Source of the DNA: Alkalicoccus urumqiensis
GTDB taxonomy: Bacteria > Bacillota > Bacilli > Bacillales > Salisediminibacteriaceae
Length of the DNA stretch: 64,000 bases
Assembly (NCBI RefSeq): GCF_002993335.1
Contig: NZ_PVNS01000012.1
Location: 41,278-105,277, forward strand
Direction of reading: 5' to 3'
The notes under the pieces are model-generated. The model was not told the origin of the DNA, ran no database searches, and was given only the letters and a program-made list of their open reading frames with translations. The position numbers were made by a program, and so were the translations under genes. Shown one piece after another: positions 25,346-33,798 of the stretch (position 1 is the stretch's first letter; every line of letters starts with the position of its first letter).

Positions 25346-25366
25346 TCTCACACATGGAGGAAACTT

Positions 25367-25852
25367 GTGGACATTTTAATCTGGATTGTCATTTCATTAT
25401 TATTTATACTCAGCTTTATCGGCCTGATCTACCCGATCATCCCCTCGGTTCTTGTCATCTGGGGAGCCGTGCTGTTATACACCTTTCTCATTGACGGTGC
25501 GGCTGTCAGCTGGTGGTTGTGGGGATCCTACATTCTGCTGACCATCGTGCTGTTCGCTGCCGACTATGCAGCCGGACTGTATTTTGTTAAAAAGTACGGA
25601 TCCAGCCGCGCCGGCACCTGGGCATCCGCAGCCGGCATCATCATCGGCTGCTTTGTGCTGCCTCCCTTCGGCATATTAATCGTGCCGTTTGCGCTTGTAT
25701 TTTTAACGGAGGCTGCACAGAACCGCGGACCGAAAGAAGCCGCCCGGACAGCCGTCGGAACACTCCTCGGATTCCTTGCGGGCACAGCAGCTAAAGCATT
25801 AATACAGCTGATGATGATTGCATTGTTTCTTCTTCAAGTATGGGTATTTTAG
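25367..25852 (+). CDS. DUF456 family membrane protein
   Basis: A 161-residue integral membrane protein with four to five helices and the glycine-rich pattern of DUF456 (LYPIIPSV-type start: FIGLIYPIIPSVLVIWGAVL; GTWASAAGIIIGCFVLPPFG; ALVFLTEAAQNRGPKEAAR; GFLAGTAAKALIQL). The function of the family is unknown. It starts with GTG 5 nt after TGGAGGAA. Its end lies 22 bp before the nuclease gene. Confidence 0.85.
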   Translation: MDILIWIVISLLFILSFIGLIYPIIPSVLVIWGAVLLYTFLIDGAAVSWWLWGSYILLTIVLFAADYAAGLYFVKKYGSSRAGTWASAAGIIIGCFVLPPFGILIVPFALVFLTEAAQNRGPKEAARTAVGTLLGFLAGTAAKALIQLMMIALFLLQVWVF

Positions 25853-25874
25853 AACAAAGGAGTTTATCGAAATA

Positions 25875-26582
25875 ATGGAAAAGCATACACATCAATTTTT
25901 AAAAAAACAGGCTGTTTACTGGCTGAAAAAGAAAATGACTGATTTATGTGCAGCAGAGGTGAAACTCTTTATAAAACGGAAAAAACGGACAGCGGATGCC
26001 GTGGGTATTAACATGAAGCGGAAAGAAGTGAGGATCATTGAAGTGAAAACGTCCCGGAGCGATTTCCTTCGCGATGACGTACTGTTTGATAAAAATGGAT
26101 ACCATACAGCCTGTCACTATGCGTACCTTCTGACACCGGAGGGAATGCTTCAAAAAGATGAACTTCCTGCTGGTTACGGGCTTTTGGAAGCAGACATTTC
26201 CGGAGAGATTACGGTCGTCCGTTCTCCTGTGAAGAACAAGGCGGCATCCCTCAAACTGGAAACATTGATAAAACGGACCGGCCGCGCTGCCACGAATGCC
26301 TATTTATTTCAGGAGGAAACCAGGCTTTCCAAAGACCGGACCGATAACATGTATGAGAAAGATCCTATCGCATTCCTGCAGCGGCTCACGTGCCAGCACT
26401 GCCGAAAAAGAGACACATACCTTTCAGCAGATGGGGCAGATACTGCAGTATGCCGTTTCTGCTCAAAAGAAATAGCCATCAAACACGCGCGCCCCTACAC
26501 GATCAGTACGTATAACGAAGATTTTCTGGAAACGCTCCAAAAATGCCGTGAAGACGCACATCTTCCAGTGTCCCCCGGCTGA
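25875..26582 (+). CDS. MmcB-like PD-(D/E)XK nuclease domain with C-terminal zinc ribbon
   Basis: A 235-residue protein. The first half reads like the MmcB DNA-repair nuclease family: a helix with RTADAVGIN, then IIEVKTSRSDFLRDD (the ExK catalytic strand and the SRxDFxxD motif) and ACHYAYLLTP. The second half holds two CxxC pairs (CQHCRKRD and CRFCSKE, about residues 180 and 205) that should bind zinc. A DNA repair or uptake nuclease role is an inference. The frame opens upstream, but the ATG at 25875 is preferred although its AAAGGAG site is 12 nt away. Ends the unit before a terminator. Confidence 0.65.
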   Translation: MEKHTHQFLKKQAVYWLKKKMTDLCAAEVKLFIKRKKRTADAVGINMKRKEVRIIEVKTSRSDFLRDDVLFDKNGYHTACHYAYLLTPEGMLQKDELPAGYGLLEADISGEITVVRSPVKNKAASLKLETLIKRTGRAATNAYLFQEETRLSKDRTDNMYEKDPIAFLQRLTCQHCRKRDTYLSADGADTAVCRFCSKEIAIKHARPYTISTYNEDFLETLQKCREDAHLPVSPG

Positions 26583-26610
26583 AAACGGTCATCCGAAGAC
26601 TGAGCAGGAC

Positions 26611-26643
26611 GATCCGGAGGCACACTGCCTCCGGATCGTTTTT
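26611..26643 (+). terminator. terminator after the nuclease gene
   Basis: A 12-bp perfect stem GATCCGGAGGCA / TGCCTCCGGATC, 3-nt loop, then GTTTTT on the plus strand; it overlaps the last bases of the converging hydrolase gene. Confidence 0.85.
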
Positions 26644-28894
26644 ACTCCTGCATAAAACCGAACTGATCAATCATGATCCGTCCGTTCTGTTCAAAGGCAA
26701 CCGCAATCGACTCGAGGTTCTCAAGTGCTGTCCCCTCTCCCTCTTCCAGCTGATCCAGCGGCAGAAGGTACGCGGCCGATACCGGCTCTACTGCCTCCTC
26801 GTATTTACCGTCACGAAAGTCCTCTTCTAAAAACGGGAAGCGTGTATACTGGGTCCAGACAGAAGCAGCGATATCATAAAACTGCTCCACCGGCTGCTCT
26901 ATGACAGCTCCGGACTCAAACGTATACAGAATCGTAAGCTCCGGATCCGTCTCCCCCGGAACTTCTTTATCCCGCTGTGCGATAGATAAAACAAAATAGT
27001 CCGGATCTGACTCAGCAAGTTCCTCAGCGTACGCTTCATCCAGCCCGACACGGAATTCAGACGAAGAATCCCATTCAAACAAAAGTCCATCCGGCGCTTT
27101 ACGGTTATCCGACCGGTCTACTGCCGATCCACTCTCCCATTCTGTAAATCCTTCAGCTGAAACCTCGACCGGTTCTGAAAATTCATCCGGCTCCCGCTCC
27201 CGTGAAAAATCAAGAATCGATGTATACGAACTGTTTTCATACCGAGTAATATACTGTGTTTCCGGCAGCCACTCCGCGCCGTACCGCGCGTCACGGAAAA
27301 GCGTTTCATGGACGGCGGAATCTCTAAGCGAGGCCTCCAGAAAACTCGTTATATACACGTTTGCTGCCTTCCGCTGCTCTTCCGCTGCCATCATCTGCCG
27401 CGTGGTTAAAAACAGCGCTCCGGGCAGCCGGACATCTTTTCTTCCCCAGGAAGTGTTAAACTGGCTGTGATTTGCGTCTGCCATATAAACAGCACTTTTT
27501 ATATAGCGGCGCGAATCATCCCAGGACGTTCTCGTATACAGTCTCTCTCCCCGGAAATTGTTCACGTCCCCGTCTCTTGCCCCGTGCAGCGTCAGAAAAT
27601 CGACGTTTCTGGGTACAGCACGCTGGTCATCCACCTGCTGATCCGTCGGTGCCAGCGCAATCAGTGCTTCGATACCGATCTCTTCCATCCCGGCTAACGA
27701 TGGGTCGTTTTCAAAAAAGCGGTCCCGGTCCGTGACCATTGCTATAGCCTGTCCACCGCGGGAATGCCCGATCAGTGACACCCGCTGCATGTCGAGCTTT
27801 TCAGCGAAAACAGTATTTTCTTCCCCGTCTGCCCATTTATGCAGCTGAAGCAGATGCTGCATAAACAGCCACGCCCGCAGGCGCATGTTTTCATCCGGAC
27901 TTCCGGTCCAGTTGGAATAATTCACCATGTTCTGATCAAGCGACACTACGGCATATCCTCTCGAGGCCAGATGTTCGCCGAGGTACGCATATCCATCATC
28001 CGAAAAGTGCTCCATGCGGTGATTGCCATGAGCAATTAATACAACAGGAAAAGGTCCATCTCCTTCCGGCATCCACATCGAGCCGTTCAAAGGAAAGGAA
28101 GTTTCATCATACCCCCAGAATCTCGTCCGCCATGGCTCCCATTCCCCTTCTTCAAACCAGAGCGATGCATCGACAGAAGGCGAAGTAATATCCGTTTCGT
28201 CACCAAAGTGCGGACGGTGAAGATCTTCTCCACTTCCATAATGCAGCGTTTCCACAGCATATTCCCCAGGTTCACCCGGATCTTCCATTGAAAGCGGCTG
28301 AATATAATCATTGCCTTCAAAAGTGGATGGAGCCTGAAACTGAGGGATTTCCGGATGATATAAAAAGAGAGCCGCGAACCAGAGAATTGGTACAGCCGAA
28401 AACAGCAGTTTCTTTACAGGAGGCCTGTGCCCCATCCACACTTGAAATACTATGCCGAGCATGTACGCACTGATCATAAATGCTCCAGTGGAATAAACGA
28501 TGAACGTTCCACCAAGACTCGCCTCTTCCTGGATATAGTAGGCGAGCCCCGCTGCAAAAAGGGAAGCACTGAACACCACCCGTGGAAGAGGGATGTACAT
28601 AAACGATAACAGCACGGATACCACTGCTGTCACCAGAGCAAAAGCAGCTGTATGCGCACTTATGTAAAGCAGCAGATCAAGAAAAAGCCCGAGCCCGGTC
28701 GGTGTAGCAGATGCCGCAATAATACAGGCTGCGGTGGAAGCAGCAAACATGCCGAGCGTCATCCCGGCAAGACCACGGTCATTTTCCGCAGTACGTTTAA
28801 CCCTCCGCTTCCACCAGCGGTCTCTCTTATGGGTTTCGAGCCTCGAGCCGATGACCGAAGAATCTGAATGGAACACCCGTCTGAACACCTCCAT
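26642..28894 (-). CDS. membrane-anchored alpha/beta hydrolase, 750 residues
   Basis: About five membrane helices (residues 45-190) precede a large, very acidic extracytoplasmic part. This contains an alpha/beta hydrolase domain: oxyanion segment PVVLIAHGNHRMEHFSDDGY (about 280-300), nucleophile elbow GHSRGG (about 372-377), and a later His in MADANHSQFN. The Asp is likely in the TLHGARDGDV strand. The C-terminal 180 residues form a beta-rich domain of unknown role. It is probably a lipase, esterase or PAF-acetylhydrolase-like enzyme facing outside. High Asp/Glu content fits a salt- or alkali-exposed protein. It lies 15 bp after the MsrA gene, in the same direction. Confidence 0.78.
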   Translation of the reverse strand: MEVFRRVFHSDSSVIGSRLETHKRDRWWKRRVKRTAENDRGLAGMTLGMFAASTAACIIAASATPTGLGLFLDLLLYISAHTAAFALVTAVVSVLLSFMYIPLPRVVFSASLFAAGLAYYIQEEASLGGTFIVYSTGAFMISAYMLGIVFQVWMGHRPPVKKLLFSAVPILWFAALFLYHPEIPQFQAPSTFEGNDYIQPLSMEDPGEPGEYAVETLHYGSGEDLHRPHFGDETDITSPSVDASLWFEEGEWEPWRTRFWGYDETSFPLNGSMWMPEGDGPFPVVLIAHGNHRMEHFSDDGYAYLGEHLASRGYAVVSLDQNMVNYSNWTGSPDENMRLRAWLFMQHLLQLHKWADGEENTVFAEKLDMQRVSLIGHSRGGQAIAMVTDRDRFFENDPSLAGMEEIGIEALIALAPTDQQVDDQRAVPRNVDFLTLHGARDGDVNNFRGERLYTRTSWDDSRRYIKSAVYMADANHSQFNTSWGRKDVRLPGALFLTTRQMMAAEEQRKAANVYITSFLEASLRDSAVHETLFRDARYGAEWLPETQYITRYENSSYTSILDFSREREPDEFSEPVEVSAEGFTEWESGSAVDRSDNRKAPDGLLFEWDSSSEFRVGLDEAYAEELAESDPDYFVLSIAQRDKEVPGETDPELTILYTFESGAVIEQPVEQFYDIAASVWTQYTRFPFLEEDFRDGKYEEAVEPVSAAYLLPLDQLEEGEGTALENLESIAVAFEQNGRIMIDQFGFMQE

Positions 28895-28909
28895 TTCTTT
28901 TTACCGTTA

Positions 28910-29500
28910 TTACCATTTAATCTGCCGCACTATTTCCTGTTCTGGCGCAGACAGAAAGGCCAGGACCTCTGCCTTTGACAGCTCTCCTGCTGCCAGTGCG
29001 TTCAGGCGCATGGCCATTTCAGAGGCAGCGGCGGAAGGGGAGGATTCGAAATATTGTTCTACCGCAGACCATGCGTGCGGGAAGCGTTTCAGCTGGTATT
29101 TTTGATGATACTCCTCCGCACGGTGAAAGGAACCGGCAGACTCGATGCGTGTTTCGATGTCCCTGCCTCCCTGCTCCAGGTTTTGTTTCACAGAGAAAGC
29201 TGCTTCTTTCTGCTCTTCATCCAGATAAAGAAGCACAGATTGATACTGTGTACCGCCATATCCGTGCTGACGGCCGGAGTGCAGTCTCCAGAATTCCTCT
29301 ACGATCTCCACGTCCGATATTTCTTTCGTCTCGTATACAACCCGGATACATTCTGTATGATCTTCCATCTGCCTGTACTCCGGAGAAGGAAACGTCCCAC
29401 CCGCATATCCTGCTTCGATCGATTTTATACCTGTAAGACGCCCGAACTGGGCATCCGGTCCCCAGAATCAGCCAAGACCAAGAATAATTTCCTTCTTCAC
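28910..29500 (-). CDS. msrA: peptide-methionine sulfoxide reductase A with in-frame UGA at the catalytic cysteine (candidate selenoprotein)
   Basis: Reading from GTG at 29498-29500 (RBS GAGGTGA, 5 nt away), the product begins VKKEIILGLG, then UGA (29468-29470), then FWGPDAQFGRLTGI. In MsrA the motif is GCFWG, so the UGA replaces exactly the catalytic cysteine. The frame then stays open for 185 codons with GYAGG, DHTECIRVVYE, EFWRLH, QYQSVLLYLDEEQ and the YHQKYQLKR end, for 196 residues in all. MsrA reduces methionine-S-sulfoxide with thioredoxin. Only one cysteine remains (in HTEC), so there is no obvious resolving cysteine. It is either a selenocysteine enzyme or a pseudogene by a single base change; the hairpin behind the UGA favours the first. 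Confidence 0.72.
29429..29470 (-). promoter_or_regulatory. candidate bacterial SECIS element in msrA
   Basis: On the minus strand, 19 nt after UGA, a 7-bp stem GATGCCC / GGGCGTC (one G-T pair) closes the 5-nt loop AGTTC; an outer ACC/GGT helix lies beyond an internal loop. Distance, stem length and a G (with U next to it) among the first loop bases fit the published rules for bacterial SECIS hairpins. A competing CTGGG/CCCAG pairing also exists, and the conserved protein motif could cause some pairing by chance. Confidence 0.5.
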
Positions 29501-29584
29501 TGCCGTCACCTCACTTCCAATTATTATCTGTTTCCATTGTATCATTATCCCTGCCTGCAGACATGAATATTCCCTCCGCGTGAA

Positions 29585-29623
29585 AAAAGACGCTGAAAGC
29601 ACGAAAGAGGTGCTTTCAGCGTC
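29585..29623 (-). terminator. terminator of the yebE-like gene
   Basis: A 14-bp perfect stem (GACGCTGAAAGCAC and complement), 7-nt loop, then TTTTTT on the minus strand, 16 bp after the stop at 29640. Confidence 0.88.
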
Positions 29624-29639
29624 CCTGCAGATAGACTGC

Positions 29640-30197
29640 TTATGCAGATTGTCTTTCCTGCTTCTTTTTCAAAAACTTTTCTCTTCTCTTTTTCATTCCC
29701 TTCGTTATATAGCCGCCCCGGAAACTCCTTGGTTCATAAGAAGCGACAAATGCGCTTGGTTCGTGCGCTTCGATCAGCCGGTAGAATTCTTTTTCTCTGT
29801 CTCTTCTTGCTGTACAGTACAACAGATGACGCTCTGCTTGAATTCCTTGTACAGTCGACGTTGATACACTGAAACCGACTTCTCTTAAACGCTGTACAAG
29901 CTCTGTATTTTCTGAAGGAATGTTTGCTTCGATCGTGACATAGCCGATCGCAAGTTTCTCCTCAATATATGCTCCTATATAAAGTCCTGCGCCGAAACCG
30001 AGTGCGTATGCTGCCATATTCTGATAGTTGGACAAATCACTCAAAACAAGACCGACAGCTACGACATAAATAACTCCTTCAAGCACACCAAGACCGGCTG
30101 CCTGTGCTTTCTGCGATTTCACCATCATGATAGTACGGAGCGTCAGAATCGGGACGTAAAACAGCTGGGCAGTGAAAATAATAAGTGCTTCCATCAT
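29640..30197 (-). CDS. UPF0316 / DUF2179 membrane protein (YebE-like)
   Basis: A 185-residue protein with three N-terminal membrane helices (residues about 1-75: [49 protein letters not shown]) and a DUF2179 domain (about 85-165) with the conserved C-T-A-R-R-D segment. Related domains bind cyclic di-AMP or other small ligands in some proteins; function is unknown here. The frame opens 81 codons further upstream, but the family start and an AAAGGGG site point to ATG at 30197. Confidence 0.87.
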   Translation of the reverse strand: MMEALIIFTAQLFYVPILTLRTIMMVKSQKAQAAGLGVLEGVIYVVAVGLVLSDLSNYQNMAAYALGFGAGLYIGAYIEEKLAIGYVTIEANIPSENTELVQRLREVGFSVSTSTVQGIQAERHLLYCTARRDREKEFYRLIEAHEPSAFVASYEPRSFRGGYITKGMKKRREKFLKKKQERQSA

Positions 30198-30578
30198 AGG
30201 GTATGACCCCTTTCTCTCTCTTGCGGAATAACGTTCTTGATTTATTCTAATCGCCCGATTTCCAAAAAGAAAGAAAATTGATTCGACAAATACCGACAAT
30301 GTTACAGCCTTTGATTTCAGCTCTATCTTTTCTTTCTTAACGTGGGGCATCTCCGCTGTTTTTTCTCGGGTTACCGCTTTTTCTGGAAGCTGTATATTTT
30401 TGCAGAAAACTATTCTCAGCCTTCTCCAATTCGTTTTCATTCGGACCTTTACGGCGATTATTCTGCCTTATACCAATTTAGAGGCCCGGACGTACTGTTT
30501 CCATCCCATTCCCGAGATAAGTCCGGTATACAAAAAGACCTTAAACCCGCATCTGGTTTAAGGTCTTATTCCTGATTT
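30198..30578. other. intergenic region between yebE-like gene and trhO
   Basis: 381 bp holding the promoter region of the yebE-like gene and the trhO terminator (30531-30567). I find no further convincing gene. The upstream in-frame extension of the yebE-like frame (to 30440) lacks a ribosome site and is not conserved in the family. Confidence 0.55.
30531..30567 (-). terminator. terminator of trhO
   Basis: AAGACCTTAAACC / GGTTTAAGGTCTT, 13 bp, 7-nt loop, with a T-run on the minus strand (A5 at 30532-30536). Confidence 0.85.
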
Positions 30579-31553
30579 TCAGCGGACAGCTTCGGACTGA
30601 GAGGCTTCGATCAGAGCAAGCTGAGATTCCACTTCTTCTATTGTCATGCCACTTTCTTCAACATAGCGGTTGCGCGGATGAACGCGGCATTCGTGTGTAC
30701 AGCCGCCGAGATAAAATACTTCGTTTTCCTCGGAGGTGAGGATCTGCTTATTGCAGTCCGGATTTGCACAGTTAATATAACGCTCGCATGGCTCTCCTGT
30801 AAAATGATCTTTTCCGACGACCACGTGCTCGACACGATTGACCGGCACACTGATCCGCTCATCAAACACATAACAGCGGCCTTTCCACTTCCGGCCTTTT
30901 GCCTCGGGGTCCTGGCCGTACGTAATGATGCCGCCTTCCAGATGATTTACATCGTGAAAACCTTTTTCCACAAGCCAGCCGGAAAATTTCTCACAGCGGA
31001 TACCGCCTGTGCAGTACGTTAAAATTTCTTTTCCTTCAAGAAGTTCCCGATTTTCTTCGACCCACTGCGGCAGCTCACGGAATGTATCAATTTCCGGACG
31101 TATCGCTCCCTCGAAATGACCGAGATCATATTCATATTTATTTCTGGCATCAAGAATAATCGTGTTGGGATCTTCCATTTTCTCGAGCCATTCTTTCGGT
31201 TTGAGATAGTTCCCGGTCGTTTCACGCGGATCTACATCTTCTTCATGCAGACGGAGTGTCACAAGTTCCGGGCGGGGACGTACGTGCATTTTCTTAAATG
31301 CATGACCCTCTGATTCTTCAATTTTAAACGTAATGTCCTTGAATATAGGATCATTTTCCATATCCTTCATGTACTGTTCGGTCTGCTCCACTGTGCCGGA
31401 TACGGTACCATTGATTCCTTCTGAGGCAACGAGAATGCGTCCTTTCAGCCCAAGTTCACGGCAGTACTCAAGGTGTTCCGCTGCTTTTTCTTCCGGATCC
31501 GCGATATCGGTATACAAATAATAGAGCAGAACACGATAAGGTGCTTGTTCCAT
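30579..31553 (-). CDS. trhO: tRNA uridine(34) hydroxylase, rhodanese family (UPF0176)
   Basis: A 324-residue protein of the TrhO/YbfQ family, which hydroxylates the wobble uridine of tRNAs toward methoxyuridine using molecular oxygen. Order: UPF0176 N-terminal domain (residues 1-95, [17 protein letters not shown]), rhodanese domain with the active loop [14 protein letters not shown] (about 175-188), and a cysteine-rich end ([23 protein letters not shown]). A GTG three codons upstream (31562) is too close to the AAAGGAG site, so ATG at 31553 is preferred. Single gene with a strong terminator. Confidence 0.92.
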   Translation of the reverse strand: MEQAPYRVLLYYLYTDIADPEEKAAEHLEYCRELGLKGRILVASEGINGTVSGTVEQTEQYMKDMENDPIFKDITFKIEESEGHAFKKMHVRPRPELVTLRLHEEDVDPRETTGNYLKPKEWLEKMEDPNTIILDARNKYEYDLGHFEGAIRPEIDTFRELPQWVEENRELLEGKEILTYCTGGIRCEKFSGWLVEKGFHDVNHLEGGIITYGQDPEAKGRKWKGRCYVFDERISVPVNRVEHVVVGKDHFTGEPCERYINCANPDCNKQILTSEENEVFYLGGCTHECRVHPRNRYVEESGMTIEEVESQLALIEASQSEAVR

Positions 31554-31633
31554 GAGAGCCACTGCTCCTTTCCCTGCGTCACGTTTCTTTTATTTTATCG
31601 TTCTTTTGCTGCTCGATGCAGTACGACAAATGC

Positions 31634-31678
31634 AAAAAATAGTATACCAAAGCTTCTGATGAAGCTCAATACTATTTT
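31634..31678 (-). terminator. terminator of the queCDE operon
   Basis: AAAATAGTAT / ATACTATTTT encloses an AGCTTC/GAAGCT hairpin, with T6 beyond on the minus strand. The queE stop codon lies within the outer stem. Confidence 0.75.
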
Positions 31679-32414
31679 ACACTCCCCGCTGATTCCCCCA
31701 GACGAGTGTATGAAGCTGAGGCAGGACATGAACAGCTGTCATTTCATTGTCTTCCATCGTTCGTTCCACAAGCTGATGATAACGGTCCAGCAGCTTTTCG
31801 ACGAGACGCCCGGTTTCCTGGGATTCACCGGTATCTTCATTGCCTGTCTGAAGATAAAAGGCAAGATCCGGATACCGATGGTGAATCGATTTTGCAAACT
31901 GAAAATCTTCTTCATTAAATACAACGACCTTCAGACTTGTATGCTGTAACCTTCCTCCATTCCGCAGCTTTTCGACAATATCATCCAGCATGGAAAGCGA
32001 CGGCTTCATCAGAGAACTCGGTGGTTTTGGAGAAATCGTTAAATCATCGATGTTCAAAAACCAGTCCTGCCATCGGCTCCCCTGCGTTTCCAGTGCAGTT
32101 TTAATTCCCCGGTCCCGGAGTATGGCACAAAGCGGCCCGACGGAAGCAAGAAGTGCCGGATTCCCTCCGGAGATCGTAACATGCTGGTAATTATCCGGAG
32201 CACATTGATCGAGTTCGTCGACTACTTCCTCCGGCGTAAGCATGCGGATATCCTCTTTCGCAGAACCGTCCCACGTAAACGCAGAATCGCACCAGCTGCA
32301 TGAATAGTCGCATCCTGCCGTACGGACAAACATTGTCTTTTGGCCGATGACCATGCCTTCCCCCTGGAACGTAGGACCGAAAATTTCCAGTACAGGCAGC
32401 TTTGATTTACTCAT
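31677..32414 (-). CDS. queE: 7-carboxy-7-deazaguanine synthase
   Basis: A 245-residue radical SAM enzyme converting 6-carboxytetrahydropterin to 7-carboxy-7-deazaguanine in queuosine synthesis. The cluster cysteines are in RTAGCDYSCSWCDSAF (CxxxCxxC, about residues 31-38), preceded by FGPTFQGEGMVIGQ, the QueE substrate segment. The SGGNPALL motif is the SAM GGE-like site. Its start overlaps the end of queD by 8 nt. Third gene of queC-queD-queE. Confidence 0.95.
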   Translation of the reverse strand: MSKSKLPVLEIFGPTFQGEGMVIGQKTMFVRTAGCDYSCSWCDSAFTWDGSAKEDIRMLTPEEVVDELDQCAPDNYQHVTISGGNPALLASVGPLCAILRDRGIKTALETQGSRWQDWFLNIDDLTISPKPPSSLMKPSLSMLDDIVEKLRNGGRLQHTSLKVVVFNEEDFQFAKSIHHRYPDLAFYLQTGNEDTGESQETGRLVEKLLDRYHQLVERTMEDNEMTAVHVLPQLHTLVWGNQRGV

Positions 32415-32877
32415 TGATCATCCACTCCCGCCGGAACTCTGCGTAGCTGGTCGGTGTCTCATAAAGCCGGACAAACTCTGTCCTCATACTCTGCTCTCCG
32501 TTTTTTTCGAGTGCCTCATTCATCTGCTCGAAAATCCAGACGACCATATTTTCCGCCGTCGTATTCATCGGGGGAAGCATTTCGTTTAAATAGCGGTGGT
32601 CCAGATAAATTTCGATCTTCTCTTTCCAGATTTCTTTTATATCTCCGAAGTCCATCATAATGCCGGTTTCATCCACGAAGCCGCTGATGCCGAAAACGAC
32701 CGTATACGTATGTCCGTGGAGATTTTTACATTTACCTTCGTAAGCATGAAGATGATGAGCGGCATCAAACGTAAATTCTTTGGATACCATGACTCTTTTC
32801 TGATGATAGCGGAGATCTTTTTTTTGAATATCTTCTCCGAGCTTCTGCAGCTTATCTACAATTCGAAATCCAAACAT
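32407..32877 (-). CDS. queD: 6-carboxy-5,6,7,8-tetrahydropterin synthase
   Basis: A 156-residue PTPS-family enzyme forming 6-carboxytetrahydropterin from dihydroneopterin triphosphate. Zinc histidines are in FDAAHHLHAYEG and NLHGHTY; the catalytic cysteine is in EGKCKNLHGH, as in QueD. ATG at 32877 shares a base with the queC stop (TGATG), so translation is coupled; an upstream in-frame extension lies wholly inside queC and is not real. The first 30 residues ([20 protein letters not shown]) are a Bacillus-type extension. Confidence 0.93.
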   Translation of the reverse strand: MFGFRIVDKLQKLGEDIQKKDLRYHQKRVMVSKEFTFDAAHHLHAYEGKCKNLHGHTYTVVFGISGFVDETGIMMDFGDIKEIWKEKIEIYLDHRYLNEMLPPMNTTAENMVVWIFEQMNEALEKNGEQSMRTEFVRLYETPTSYAEFRREWMINE

Positions 32878-33539
32878 CAGGACTGCTCCTTTTCTTCTAA
32901 ATACTGTTCCAGACCACGGCATCTCAGTACACAGGCCGGGCACTTGCCGCAGCCGTCCCCGACAATACCGTTGTAGCATGTAAGTGTTCTCGTGCGGATA
33001 AATTCCAGACCGCTCAGTTCGTCCGCAAGCTGCCACGTTTCTTTTTTATCGAGCCACATGAGCGGTGTATGAATAACAAAATCGGCGTCCATCGCAAGAT
33101 TCAGTGTCACATTCAGCGATTTCACAAAAGAATCCCGGCAGTCCGGGTAGCCGCTGAAATCCGTTTCACATACACCTGTGATAATATGCCGGGCGCCGAG
33201 CTGCCTGCCGAGAACGGCGGCGAAAGAGAAGAACAGATGGTTTCTTCCTTCAACGAATGTCGAAGGTGGTCCGTCCTCTGACTCCTCAATCTCAATATCC
33301 TCGCGCGTAAGTGCATTAGGTGCCAGCTGATTCAGCAGAGACATATCAAGTACACGGTGGGAAACATTCAGTTCCTCAGCAATCGCTTCTGCCTGCTCGA
33401 TTTCTTTACGGTGACGCTGTCCATAATCAAAGGTTACCGTGAAAACCTCATCAAACTGTTTCAACGCCCATAATAAACAAGTCGTACTATCCTGGCCGCC
33501 GCTGAAAACCACGATGGCTTTTTCTCCATTAAAGCTCAT
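32877..33539 (-). CDS. queC: 7-cyano-7-deazaguanine synthase
   Basis: A 220-residue PP-loop ATPase turning 7-carboxy-7-deazaguanine into preQ0 with ammonia and ATP. The [12 protein letters not shown]-loop is at about residues 13-22 and the four zinc cysteines are in the C-terminal [11 protein letters not shown] stretch with CYNG before it. ATG at 33539 has a GGAGGT site; the frame extends 20 codons upstream without one. First gene of the operon, behind a preQ1-I riboswitch and terminator. queF is not in the window. Confidence 0.95.
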   Translation of the reverse strand: MSFNGEKAIVVFSGGQDSTTCLLWALKQFDEVFTVTFDYGQRHRKEIEQAEAIAEELNVSHRVLDMSLLNQLAPNALTREDIEIEESEDGPPSTFVEGRNHLFFSFAAVLGRQLGARHIITGVCETDFSGYPDCRDSFVKSLNVTLNLAMDADFVIHTPLMWLDKKETWQLADELSGLEFIRTRTLTCYNGIVGDGCGKCPACVLRCRGLEQYLEEKEQS

Positions 33540-33641
33540 TTTAATACCTCCAGATTCCCGTGTTTCAAACCGACTTCTCATCCTTTTCATCAAAAACAAC
33601 GGAACATCCCTGTCTCATTCTGTGCTGCTATCTTTATAACT

Positions 33642-33691
33642 AAAAAAGCGGCTCCGCTCTGCCGGAGGAATCCAGCAAAAAACGAAGCCGC
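33642..33691 (-). terminator. riboswitch-controlled terminator before queC
   Basis: On the minus strand GCGGCTTCG pairs with CGGAGCCGC (one G-T pair) and is followed by TTTTTT (33642-33647). It lies 20 nt downstream of the preQ1 aptamer, in position to be the expression platform. Confidence 0.75.
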
Positions 33692-33710
33692 CATTAACAA
33701 TCAATAGGGA

Positions 33711-33746
33711 CCTAGTTTTTTATAGAGGGTTTTTGCTAGAACCTCT
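33711..33746 (-). promoter_or_regulatory. preQ1-I riboswitch aptamer
   Basis: The minus strand reads AGAGGTTCTAGC, AAAAA, CCCTCT, then ATAAAAAACTAGG. This is the class I preQ1 fold: P1 stem AGAGG/CCTCT, loop CTAG forming the P2 pseudoknot with the 3' CTAG, and an A-rich tail. It is nearly the same as the B. subtilis queC aptamer. preQ1 binding should favour the downstream terminator and switch off queCDE. Confidence 0.93.
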
Positions 33747-33798
33747 TCTTCTGTCAGTCAGAATATGAAAATTATCCAACGGACAGCATATCACTTTT

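Noticed and set aside
28910..29368. A shorter MsrA-like protein starting at the internal ATG at 29366-29368
   Set aside because: That start has no ribosome site and cuts off the active-site region; the upstream codons down to GTG 29500 encode conserved MsrA sequence interrupted only by the UGA.
32878..33036. N-terminal extension of QueD by 53 residues
   Set aside because: It lies wholly inside queC in another frame; the coupled ATG at 32877 with a GGAG site is the family start.
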